Positions 28,305 through 35,996 of a stretch of DNA of 40,221 bases are shown here, piece by piece. Position numbers and translations under genes: made by a program. The stretch's first letter is position 1; each line of letters begins with the position of its first letter. The notes under the pieces are model-generated. The model had not been told where the DNA came from and did no database searches. It saw only the letters and a program-made list of their open reading frames with translations. This DNA comes from Candidatus Kaiserbacteria bacterium. GTDB taxonomy: Bacteria; Patescibacteriota; Minisyncoccia; Phycocordibacterales; Phycocordibacteraceae. Where the stretch lies: the NCBI GenBank assembly GCA_023264445.1, contig JAHFMN010000001.1:29707-69927 (forward strand). Reading direction: 5' to 3'.

Positions 28305-28377
28305 ATCATTCAGTGATAGCTGACACGATATCCACTCCTATCGGCAATGTACTCGTACAAAATGTTAGATTACCTAT

Positions 28378-28938
28378 ATGAATACTAAAACGATTGTGTG
28401 GGTAGTTGCTGCGATAGCGGTGCTGGTGAGCGCATGGTATTTCTTGTCGGCCCCTTCAGGATTGGACAACGGATCTCCTTCCGCTGCGGCACCGACGCAG
28501 ACAGTGAATGTGCCAACACAACAGACACCAAAAAAGTCCCCAGCACCTTCAGCACCGCAACCAACTAAAACCACGGCAAAGTTAGCAGGGGTGGATTCAC
28601 TCATAACCCTCATTAATTTGAAGCAGAATCTTGTCTGCTCGGTCAAGACCACGAGCGGGTCTGGGCGCATGGGAACGGCCTATGTCGCTAATGGTATGGC
28701 GCGTATTAACTTCACAAACTTCACAAGCGCGTCGATGATAGATGACGGTGTCTCTCTCTACATATGGGCGGATGGCGCTAAGACGGGTCTCCGACTCTCT
28801 GCCGCTTCGGGCGCAAGCGGTAGTGCAATGTTGACCAACGGCGGCATAGACCCGGCTACCAGCAACCTCTCCTACGCCTGCAATCCGTGGACGGTAGATA
28901 CGAGCATCTTCACTCCGCCGGCGTCGGTCTCCTTCTAG
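28378..28938 (+). CDS. Secreted/membrane-anchored hypothetical protein
   Basis: N-terminal TM plus Pro/Thr linker; globular C-terminal half. Confidence 0.6.
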   Translation: MNTKTIVWVVAAIAVLVSAWYFLSAPSGLDNGSPSAAAPTQTVNVPTQQTPKKSPAPSAPQPTKTTAKLAGVDSLITLINLKQNLVCSVKTTSGSGRMGTAYVANGMARINFTNFTSASMIDDGVSLYIWADGAKTGLRLSAASGASGSAMLTNGGIDPATSNLSYACNPWTVDTSIFTPPASVSF

Positions 28939-28961
28939 TCCTGTATCCACGTTCTATAAAA

Positions 28962-28988
28962 AAGAAGGAGCCACTGTGGCTCCTTCTT
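28962..28988. terminator. Bidirectional hairpin terminator
   Basis: aagaaggagcca-ctg-tggctccttctt. Confidence 0.85.
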
Positions 28989-28999
28989 CCCTGATGGTC

Positions 29000-29278
29000 T
29001 CATGCTCCGTCTGGCCCGAGGAATTCAAGGGCATCTTCTAGGTAACTATAGGTTGAAAGCTTACCTCCTCTGACGAATCGAACTACGAAGACCAGGTCCC
29101 CGGATCTCTTCTCTACCAGATCGACGATGCCGTACTCCCCGGCGTGGGGATGGTAGGCAAACCCAGGGAAACAGAGAATAAAAAACGGACGGTAATCCAC
29201 CCGAACTCGCATATGCAGTCTGGGATCTTCCGCTTTTGCGGGTTTCCTCACACGGTTGATGCTAATGACATTGTCCAC
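29000..29278 (-). CDS. Small hypothetical protein (92 aa)
   Basis: SD GGAAAGGAGG upstream; terminator downstream. Confidence 0.6.
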   Translation of the reverse strand: MDNVISINRVRKPAKAEDPRLHMRVRVDYRPFFILCFPGFAYHPHAGEYGIVDLVEKRSGDLVFVVRFVRGGKLSTYSYLEDALEFLGPDGA

Positions 29279-29347
29279 GAAAGACCTCCTTTCCGGTAGT
29301 CAAAATCATGGTGTTCAATCTAGGGTGAAGCTTAGCGCTTTTTGCTT

Positions 29348-30442
29348 ATGTCGGCTAGAATAGCCCCTGACATGACTACCAAGATACAAGTGGTGGGGGC
29401 GGTAATCGCCGTGGGTGCGCTTATCTATACATTTGGCTTCTCAAGTCTCGTCGCCACGGAGTATCGTTCCGCGACTGCTGATGCTGAAGGGCGATTCATT
29501 CCGCCGGAGCTCGACAAAGCCGATTACAACTCGCGCATGCTCGCTCTTGCACACGTCGCTAGCTCGACCCCTGTTTCCTTCACCGCCACGACATCCGTAA
29601 AAATCGCAACAACCACTTCACTTCGCTGGCCAGTGTCGCGGGTATACCCGAACGCCGGTGCACTCCTCCCATTCAAGCGCATTGTTGCGTACTACGGAAA
29701 CTTCTATTCCAAGGGCATGGGCGTGCTCGGAGAATACCCGACCGATCAAATGCTCATGATGCTCGCGAGTACAACCGCGCTCTGGACTGCTGCTGATCCG
29801 ACGACTCCGGCAGTGCCAGCCATCCATTACATCGCCGTCGTCGCGCAAGCGGATGCGGGCAAGGAAGGGAACTATATTCTCCGGATGCCGGACGACCAAA
29901 TAGAACATGCACTTGATCTTGCAAGTCGGATACATGGCATCGTATTTCTCGATGTGCAGGTGGGGAAGAGTACGCTCCAGCACGAGCTCCCCATGCTCGA
30001 GCACTATCTGAAGATGCCGCAGGTACACCTCGCGATTGATCCGGAGTTTTCTATGAAATTCGGCGACAGACCGGGGACAGTTATCGGGACTTTCGATGCA
30101 GCCGATATAAATTATGCAGCCGGCTATCTCGCGGGCATCGTGCGTGATAACCATTTGCCACCGAAGGTCCTCATCGTGCACCGCTTCACGCAAGCCATGG
30201 TGACACATTATGAGAATATTCAACCATTGCCGGAAGTACAGATCGTGATAGACATGGATGGCTTCGGATCAAAAGAAAAGAAATATGGAACGTACAGCAG
30301 GGTTATTTTCCCCGAGCCGGTGCAATTTACGGGCATCAAGCTTTTCTATAAAAACGATACGCGCCCGCCGGCAAACGGCCTCCTCTCTCCGGAAGAAGTA
30401 CTGAAGATTACTCCCGCACCCATCTATATCCAATACCAATAA
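29348..30442 (+). CDS. Membrane-anchored hypothetical protein, possible TIM-barrel/glycosidase-like lipoprotein
   Basis: 'RIVAYYGNFYSKGMGVLGEYPTDQMLMML', 'IHGIVFLDVQVGKSTLQHELPMLEHYLKMPQVHLAIDPEF'. Confidence 0.6.
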   Translation: MSARIAPDMTTKIQVVGAVIAVGALIYTFGFSSLVATEYRSATADAEGRFIPPELDKADYNSRMLALAHVASSTPVSFTATTSVKIATTTSLRWPVSRVYPNAGALLPFKRIVAYYGNFYSKGMGVLGEYPTDQMLMMLASTTALWTAADPTTPAVPAIHYIAVVAQADAGKEGNYILRMPDDQIEHALDLASRIHGIVFLDVQVGKSTLQHELPMLEHYLKMPQVHLAIDPEFSMKFGDRPGTVIGTFDAADINYAAGYLAGIVRDNHLPPKVLIVHRFTQAMVTHYENIQPLPEVQIVIDMDGFGSKEKKYGTYSRVIFPEPVQFTGIKLFYKNDTRPPANGLLSPEEVLKITPAPIYIQYQ

Positions 30443-30448
30443 AATAGT

Positions 30449-30474
30449 GAGACCCCACATTGCTGCAGGGTCTC
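30449..30474 (-). terminator. Hairpin gagaccc...gggtctc between convergent genes
   Basis: gagaccc-cacattgctgca-gggtctc. Confidence 0.55.
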
Positions 30475-30489
30475 GAGGTCCGGTCGCCA

Positions 30490-31077
30490 TCAGAAACTGA
30501 AGTTGATGGCGAATACGGTCGTGCTTTCTTTTGTGGTCGGGTTGCGCAGAAGCGCTCCCCATACCTGCACGTCCTTCTTGATGTTGTACTCGAACCGAGG
30601 TCCGAGCCCGAGACCGGTTTCGTGCATCAGCCCAGCGCCGACGCTCTCGGTGAGAGCGTAGGTGCCGGTAATCTTATGCCACCGGCCGCTTGCACCGCTT
30701 TCGAACGCACCGAAGAAATTGATCTTCCTCCAGTTGGCGTCGAAAAACAATCCTCGGCGCACCGAACTGAACTCACCCGGCACGACCTCGCGGCCGATGC
30801 CTGCACCGAGCTTGAGCCACTCCGTCGGCTTCCACGTCGGACCGACATAGAATTGTCGGTAGCCATCGGACTCTTTCTCGGCGAATGCAAAGAAGCCGAT
30901 TGAATCCGTAAAGTCCTTCTCGTACCAGCCCATAACCCGCGAGGGATTACGGCTGACGACCTGGGTCTCGACCCAAAGGCCGAGACCATCATCCGTCTCG
31001 GTTGCCATTACGGGCATCCAGACGGAAAGACCGAACAACATCAGAATCAAAGACCAGCGCGTCTTGTGCATTACCAT
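30490..31077 (-). CDS. Signal-peptide protein with beta-barrel-like sequence and C-terminal Phe
   Basis: 'MHKTRWSLILMLFGLSVWMPVMATETDDG...'; amphipathic beta pattern ending 'TTVFAINFSF'; SD AGGAGA. Confidence 0.55.
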   Translation of the reverse strand: MVMHKTRWSLILMLFGLSVWMPVMATETDDGLGLWVETQVVSRNPSRVMGWYEKDFTDSIGFFAFAEKESDGYRQFYVGPTWKPTEWLKLGAGIGREVVPGEFSSVRRGLFFDANWRKINFFGAFESGASGRWHKITGTYALTESVGAGLMHETGLGLGPRFEYNIKKDVQVWGALLRNPTTKESTTVFAINFSF

Positions 31078-31120
31078 CTCCTCGTGAGTAGGTGGTGCTT
31101 AGTTTCAGCAGCCTAGAGGC

Positions 31121-31149
31121 ATGATAGCATACCTGTGTCTACTTGTCAA
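31121..31149 (-). promoter_or_regulatory. Consensus promoter TTGACA-N17-TATCAT (extended TGC)
   Basis: RC: ttgaca agtagacacaggtatgc tatcat, upstream of 30490-31077. Confidence 0.8.
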
Positions 31150-31281
31150 GTTCCTATAGGTGTGGTGCTAGCATGCGGGGCAAGAAGATTTTTGGTGCGG
31201 GAGGTCGTTTGTCGGCGTGCTAGCATATGCCACGGAATCGTTGTTGGCTCCAGTAATCCACTTCAATGAAAGGAGGACACC

Positions 31282-31665
31282 ATGGGCAAATTGTTGCTAG
31301 CAATTTTAGGCTCTTGCATCCTTGTCAGTTCAAGCGAGGTGCGAGCTCAAGAGTCGAAGCTCGAAATGTTCAATCTGAACGAAAGGATGAACGACGTCTT
31401 CGTCGCCTGCATCGATAGGTCAGATGCGATAGAGGTTGCCGACACTTTCAAGTCAAAGGACCAGGAGAAAGTACAGGCTCTACTCAGCTTCAGAATGACG
31501 GAGGGAAGGTGTGCTGTCATCGGAACCGCCGTCATCTATCGGCGCCTCGTGTATGAAAGCAAGACGCCGGAGGGTAATTCCGCTACCGTGTACATCGGCG
31601 AGGTGGGCGGCGTCTCGATCTACGTTCCGATGATCGGGCTTCGTCACAGGGAAGTAGCGATATGA
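31282..31665 (+). CDS. Secreted hypothetical protein (127 aa)
   Basis: Signal peptide 'MGKLLLAILGSCILVSSSEVRAQ'; SD AAAGGAGG. Confidence 0.6.
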   Translation: MGKLLLAILGSCILVSSSEVRAQESKLEMFNLNERMNDVFVACIDRSDAIEVADTFKSKDQEKVQALLSFRMTEGRCAVIGTAVIYRRLVYESKTPEGNSATVYIGEVGGVSIYVPMIGLRHREVAI

Positions 31666-31669
31666 GCGC

Positions 31670-31692
31670 AAGAGGGGATACCATCCCCTCTT
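31670..31692 (+). terminator. Intrinsic terminator
   Basis: aagagggga-tacca-tcccctctt followed by agcttttt. Confidence 0.85.
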
Positions 31693-31756
31693 AGCTTTTT
31701 GTATACGATTGGGTACGCCATCTGGTGGTAATCACTCGTAACACCAATATTAACGC

Positions 31757-31800
31757 CACTGTATCAATTTTGAACCTATAGGTTCAAAATTGATACAGTG
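31757..31800. repeat. 44-bp perfect palindrome C, same family as 5808-5849
   Basis: cactgtatcaattttgaaccta|taggttcaaaattgatacagtg. Confidence 0.95.
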
Positions 31801-31868
31801 ATGTATACGCGGATATGAACGAGTATGATGCATGCCTGCGGTGCATACGGAGATGGTACGATATTCTC

Positions 31869-32366
31869 ATGAGCACGACCCCGCAACTCCTCCATGAAGT
31901 CGTCATTACGGCGATCATCGTGAAAGACGGGAAATATCTCATCACGCGCCGCTCTCCGGCAAAGAAGCGGTTCGGCGGGATGTGGACGGTTCCGGGCGGG
32001 AAGCTCGAGACAAGCGACTACGTGAATTTACCGAAAGATACGAAGGACTATTGGTACAACGTGCTTGAGCAAGTACTACGCAGAGAAGTGAAGGAGGAGG
32101 TCGGGCTGGCAATACAAAATATTGAATACGTGACGTCGCTTGCAACCATTCATGCCGATGGCGCGCCATCCCTCGTCATCTCCTGCATGGCGGATTGGGA
32201 GAGCGGGGAGGTGACTCTCCAAGAGAGCGAAACCGACCAATTTGCATGGGTCTCGCTTGCAGAAGCAAAAGAGTATGAACTGCTTGACGGCATTTACGAC
32301 GAGCTAGAAATGGCTGACGCGCGGCGCAGAGGGAAGAAATCGGAGTGGAAGCGTGCTACTCGGTAA
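31869..32366 (+). CDS. NUDIX hydrolase
   Basis: 'GMWTVPGGKLETSDYVN...VLRREVKEEVGL' Nudix box with an insertion. Confidence 0.88.
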   Translation: MSTTPQLLHEVVITAIIVKDGKYLITRRSPAKKRFGGMWTVPGGKLETSDYVNLPKDTKDYWYNVLEQVLRREVKEEVGLAIQNIEYVTSLATIHADGAPSLVISCMADWESGEVTLQESETDQFAWVSLAEAKEYELLDGIYDELEMADARRRGKKSEWKRATR

Positions 32367-32826
32367 AGGGGAGGAAGTCGATTCCTGAAAAACCTTTCGC
32401 GCGTTCCTGATACCAGACGTTGGCGGCGAATTTTTTCCCACTGACTACGAGCGGGAACCATACGCGGTCCGATTCAAGCATGCGCTCATACGGAATAGCA
32501 TCAAGGGCATGCCACTCGGGAACCATACTCTCCGTCTCTTTCGGCTCGCCGATAAAATCGCTCACACGATAGACGTGTACCTCGAAGTCCGGCACGCCTC
32601 CGGCATGGAAGGTGATGACCGCGCATTTCTCTGTAGCGGCTTCAGGCAGTTCGATATCCAGTTCTTCTTTAACTTCGCGGACGAGGCACTCGACGATTGA
32701 CTCGTTCGGTTCCTGCTTGCCGCCGGGGCCATTCAATGTTCCCTCGCCGATTTCCGGCTTGCCTTGCTTGCGGCCGAGCAAAATTCGATCATCTTTTGTG
32801 ATAATTGCCAGAGTTGCAACTTTCAT
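32356..32826 (-). CDS. NUDIX hydrolase (MutT/MTH1-like)
   Basis: 'GTLNGPGGKQEPNESIVECLVREVKEELDIE'. Confidence 0.9.
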   Translation of the reverse strand: MKVATLAIITKDDRILLGRKQGKPEIGEGTLNGPGGKQEPNESIVECLVREVKEELDIELPEAATEKCAVITFHAGGVPDFEVHVYRVSDFIGEPKETESMVPEWHALDAIPYERMLESDRVWFPLVVSGKKFAANVWYQERAKGFSGIDFLPFTE

Positions 32827-32853
32827 ATCGCCTCATGGTATCATCGCTTCTAT

Positions 32854-33552
32854 ATGGAAACCAACAATACAAACAGCAAATTTTTACCAGTCGCCGTTAT
32901 CGTCGCCGGCCTCTTAATCGCGGGTGCCGTCATCTGGAACGGCATGCGCCCCTCGCCACAGGCCGGAACGGCACCGACCGGTACGGCTGCAGCAGTTGAT
33001 ATTAAAAACGTGAAGACCGATGGTGACCCGTTTATCGGGAAGGCAGACGCTCCGCTCACTATTGCTTTCTGGAGCGACTTCCAGTGTCCATTCTGCAAGA
33101 GCTTTGAACTCAGTACGTTGCCGGACATCATCAAGGATTACGTAGACACGGGGAAGGTGAAGGTCGTGTTCATGGACTTCACGTTCCTCGGTGAAGATTC
33201 AACCGCAGCAGCTCTCTACAGCCGTTCCATCTGGAAACTGTATCCGAGCCAGTACTTCGCGTGGCGCACGGCGATGTATGTCGCGCAAGATGCAGAAGGG
33301 GACCAGGGCTTTGGCGATGCCGCTTCTATCGACAAGCTTGATGCGACCGTCTCTGGTATTGATGCAGCAAAGGTCGCTGCAGATGTGAAGGCAAACACGG
33401 CTGCCTACCAGGCGCTCGTGGATGCCGACCGCGCCGAGGCGCAGAAGTCCGGCGTGAGTGCGACACCATCGCTTATCATCGGTACGCAATTGATCGCAGG
33501 CGCATACCCGTATGCGAACTTCCAGGCAGCTATCGAGACGGCCCTGAAGTAA
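32854..33552 (+). CDS. DsbA-like thioredoxin-fold oxidoreductase
   Basis: N-terminal TM; 'APLTIAFWSDFQCPFCKSFELSTLPDIIKDYVDTGKVKVVFMDFTFLGEDS', 'SGVSATPSLIIG'. Confidence 0.93.
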   Translation: METNNTNSKFLPVAVIVAGLLIAGAVIWNGMRPSPQAGTAPTGTAAAVDIKNVKTDGDPFIGKADAPLTIAFWSDFQCPFCKSFELSTLPDIIKDYVDTGKVKVVFMDFTFLGEDSTAAALYSRSIWKLYPSQYFAWRTAMYVAQDAEGDQGFGDAASIDKLDATVSGIDAAKVAADVKANTAAYQALVDADRAEAQKSGVSATPSLIIGTQLIAGAYPYANFQAAIETALK

Positions 33553-33564
33553 TCTGAGTGAGAC

Positions 33565-33599
33565 GCAGTGCGCAACCGGCTTCGCCGGTTGCGCACTGC
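33565..33599 (+). terminator. Hairpin, 16-bp perfect stem, TTC loop
   Basis: gcagtgcgcaaccggc-ttc-gccggttgcgcactgc then TGTTTT. Confidence 0.9.
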
Positions 33600-33670
33600 T
33601 GTTTTATGAGCCAAGCGACAAGGAACATGTTTGCCCGATGCTGTAGTCGAGTAGGTGATATCATAGAATT

Positions 33671-34396
33671 ATGATCGTTCTATGGGTTGCTCTAGCTGCA
33701 TCGGCGGCCACCTTCATCGGTGGTTCATTTGCGCTGAAGTTCCGTGACAAGCTGCATCTCATCCTCGGCTTTTCGGCAGGAGCCGTTGCAGGCGTGGCGC
33801 TCTTTGATCTTTTGCCGGAGGCGATTGAGCTCGGTACGAAATACTATGAACCAGCGACGATTGCCCTTTTCATCGCACTGGGACTTTTCGGCTATCTCAT
33901 TCTTGATCGGCTCATTCTCCTCCATACACATGAAGAGGACGACGAGGCGAATGCGCCTCGTGGATCGTTTGGTGCGTTTACGCTCTCCGCGCATAGTTTT
34001 CTAGATGGCATCGCAATCGGCATCGGCTTCCAGGCCTCTACGGCTATCGGCATCGTCATAACGGCTGCCGTGCTCACCCATGATTTTTCGGACGGTATTA
34101 ATACGGTGAATCTCATACTCAAGAATGGCGGGAGCTGGAAGCAGGCATTCCGCTGGCTTTTGGCCGATGCAGCAGCGCCGGTGCTCGGCGCTGCTTCAAC
34201 ACTCTTCTTCACTATCCCCGAATCCGTTATCGGGCTCGTGCTTGCCGTCTTCGTCGGCTCCTTCCTGTATCTCTCGGCAAGCGATCTTATTCCCGAGAGC
34301 CACCATCGCCATCCGCGTGCACTCACGACCATCATGACGCTTCTTGGCGCGCTCGTGCTCTACGTAGTCGTCTATCTGGTACAATTTCCGGTATGA
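33671..34396 (+). CDS. ZIP-family metal transporter
   Basis: 'FSAGAVAGVALFDLLPEAIEL', 'LSAHSFLDGIAIGIGFQ', 'HDFSDGINTVNLIL'. Confidence 0.9.
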   Translation: MIVLWVALAASAATFIGGSFALKFRDKLHLILGFSAGAVAGVALFDLLPEAIELGTKYYEPATIALFIALGLFGYLILDRLILLHTHEEDDEANAPRGSFGAFTLSAHSFLDGIAIGIGFQASTAIGIVITAAVLTHDFSDGINTVNLILKNGGSWKQAFRWLLADAAAPVLGAASTLFFTIPESVIGLVLAVFVGSFLYLSASDLIPESHHRHPRALTTIMTLLGALVLYVVVYLVQFPV

Positions 34397-34731
34397 AAAC
34401 GCTTTTTCATTGGTTCATTTCGGCGCTTGCTATTCTGATGGCCGCATACATCGTTCCCGGTGTTACCGTCACTCTCATTAGCTCGCTTATTGCAGCAGTC
34501 GTTCTCGGAGCTCTCAATCTCTTCATTCGCCCCATCATTCTCATCATCGCGCTCCCGATCAACATCCTCACACTCGGTCTCTTCTCGCTTGTCGTGAATG
34601 CGCTCCTCGTGATGCTTGCGGCATATCTCGTACCAGGGTTCACGATTGCCGGATTCTGGCCCGCATTCTTCTTCGCCTTTGCGCTCACCGTCATCAACTG
34701 GGTCTTTCACTTCTGGAGCAGGCCGATATGA
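34393..34731 (+). CDS. Phage-holin-4_2-like membrane protein (YvlD-like)
   Basis: 'AYIVPGVTVTLISSLIAAVVLGALNLFIRPIILIIALPINILTLGLFSLVVNALLVMLAAYLVPGF'. Confidence 0.9.
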   Translation: MKTLFHWFISALAILMAAYIVPGVTVTLISSLIAAVVLGALNLFIRPIILIIALPINILTLGLFSLVVNALLVMLAAYLVPGFTIAGFWPAFFFAFALTVINWVFHFWSRPI

Positions 34732-34937
34732 TTGATCCCGAACTTGCGGCAAAGCTCGACGAGATAGGTGCTAAGGCCGAGCGGGCATACCGCGCAGCCG
34801 AATCCGCTCGGAAGTATCTTTTTTGGACGGGAGTTGTAACTATCGCCCTTATCGTCCTCCCGCTCATTGGCCTTGCCTTCGCTCTCCCTCAATTCATCAG
34901 CTCCTATACGACGACTTTGAACAGTCTGGGCTACTAA
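34728..34937 (+). CDS. Small single-pass membrane protein (69 aa)
   Basis: ATGA overlap with upstream gene; TM near the C-terminal half. Confidence 0.6.
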   Translation: MIDPELAAKLDEIGAKAERAYRAAESARKYLFWTGVVTIALIVLPLIGLAFALPQFISSYTTTLNSLGY

Positions 34938-34942
34938 GCATC

Positions 34943-34977
34943 CTCGGCAAGTTTCTCCACTGGAGAAACTTGCCGAG
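34943..34977 (+). terminator. Hairpin, 17-bp perfect stem
   Basis: ctcggcaagtttctcca-c-tggagaaacttgccgag. Confidence 0.85.
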
Positions 34978-35033
34978 TCCAATGTATTATGGTATACATT
35001 TTTTAGTTCTTTCACCGCATGGGAGATTTTTTG

Positions 35034-35237
35034 ATGGAAACTGAAGCGTACACGCCCTTGCCGTCTGGCAAGTATGTGGGGGGTACATTGCAATGCCCTC
35101 TCAAGAAGAGCAACAAAGAACCCTGCAGAAGCACCGGAGCGCACTACCCGAGCGGCAGTGCAAAAGATGCTGAAGGAAAACGGGTGCGGCGCTGGAAATG
35201 TGCCGACTGCGAAGGATTCTTCGCGCAGCCGTCCTGA
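35034..35237 (+). CDS. Small protein with possible zinc-ribbon Cys pattern
   Basis: 'CPLKKSNKEPCRSTGAHYPSGSAKDAEGKRVRRWKCADCEGFF'; downstream hairpin gccacct-ttcg-aggtggt-ctttt. Confidence 0.5.
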   Translation: METEAYTPLPSGKYVGGTLQCPLKKSNKEPCRSTGAHYPSGSAKDAEGKRVRRWKCADCEGFFAQPS

Positions 35238-35293
35238 ACCAGATGTGCGCGCATGCGTCAAAGGCCACCTTTCGAGGTGGTCTTTTCTTATTC

Positions 35294-35911
35294 TTATATT
35301 GCGCGCTTGCCACGCATTAAGTTGATGAGGATGGGGAGGAAGGAGAGGACGATAATGACGAGCGAAAGCGGAAGGATGTAATGCTCGCTGTTGGGAATGA
35401 CAGAGCCGAGGAAGTATCCAAGCGAAATCATGCCAGCGCCCCAAACACATCCGCCGAGTATGTTGTATGAGAGGAAGGTTCGGTAGGGCATGGACCCGAT
35501 GCCGGCGAGGATCGGCGCGATGGTGCGCACGATGGGTACGAAGCGCGCGAGTACGATGGCGCGTCCGCCATAGGTTTGGTAGAAGCGTTCAGTGCGCTTC
35601 AGGTATTCCTGCTTGAAGAAGAACGAATCCTTGCGTTTGAAGAAGTTAACGCCGACATTTGCGCCGAACCAGTAGCCGACCGAGTCTCCGACTATGGCCG
35701 CAGCGACGACGAAAAGGACGAGCGGGCCGAATGCGAGAAAATTGCCGGCAGAGAGGAGGCCAGCGGCGAAGAGAAGAGAATCACCTGGAAGGAAGATGCC
35801 GAACAGGAGCCCGCTCTCGGCGAAGACGAGGAATGCGAGTCCTAGATAGCCGCCGGCTTGCACCATTGCAATCGGGTCAAGATGTATACAGGCGGAGAGA
35901 AAGTCGAGCAT
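35294..35911 (-). CDS. DedA/SNARE-associated (VTT) family membrane protein
   Basis: 'LAFLVFAESGLLFGIFLPGDSLLFAAGLLS', 'GDSVGYWFGANVG', 'VLARFVPIVRTIAPILAGIGSMPYRTFLSYNILGGCVWG'. Confidence 0.95.
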   Translation of the reverse strand: MLDFLSACIHLDPIAMVQAGGYLGLAFLVFAESGLLFGIFLPGDSLLFAAGLLSAGNFLAFGPLVLFVVAAAIVGDSVGYWFGANVGVNFFKRKDSFFFKQEYLKRTERFYQTYGGRAIVLARFVPIVRTIAPILAGIGSMPYRTFLSYNILGGCVWGAGMISLGYFLGSVIPNSEHYILPLSLVIIVLSFLPILINLMRGKRAI

Positions 35912-35919
35912 GTCGGTGC

Positions 35920-35989
35920 AGTATACCCCGTTAGATATCCTCCCGAGAGTGAGTTGTTAACAAAATTGAAATATCTAACGGGGTATACT
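35920..35989. promoter_or_regulatory. 19-bp perfect inverted repeat carrying divergent TATACT -10 boxes
   Basis: agtataccccgttagatat (35920-35938) and atatctaacggggtatact (35971-35989); spacer includes TTGTTAACAA. Confidence 0.85.
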
Positions 35990-35996
35990 AGAACAA

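Noticed and set aside
29044-29058. ctataggttgaaagc as a degenerate half-site of the palindrome family
   Set aside because: Only one half partially matches, and it lies inside a coding region.
31153-31160. cctatagg at 31153 as another copy of the palindrome family
   Set aside because: Only the 8-bp core matches; flanks are not symmetric and lack the AAAATTG arms.
34393-34731. Prophage evidence from the 'phage holin' family match
   Set aside because: This family is a widespread bacterial membrane protein; no other phage genes are nearby.
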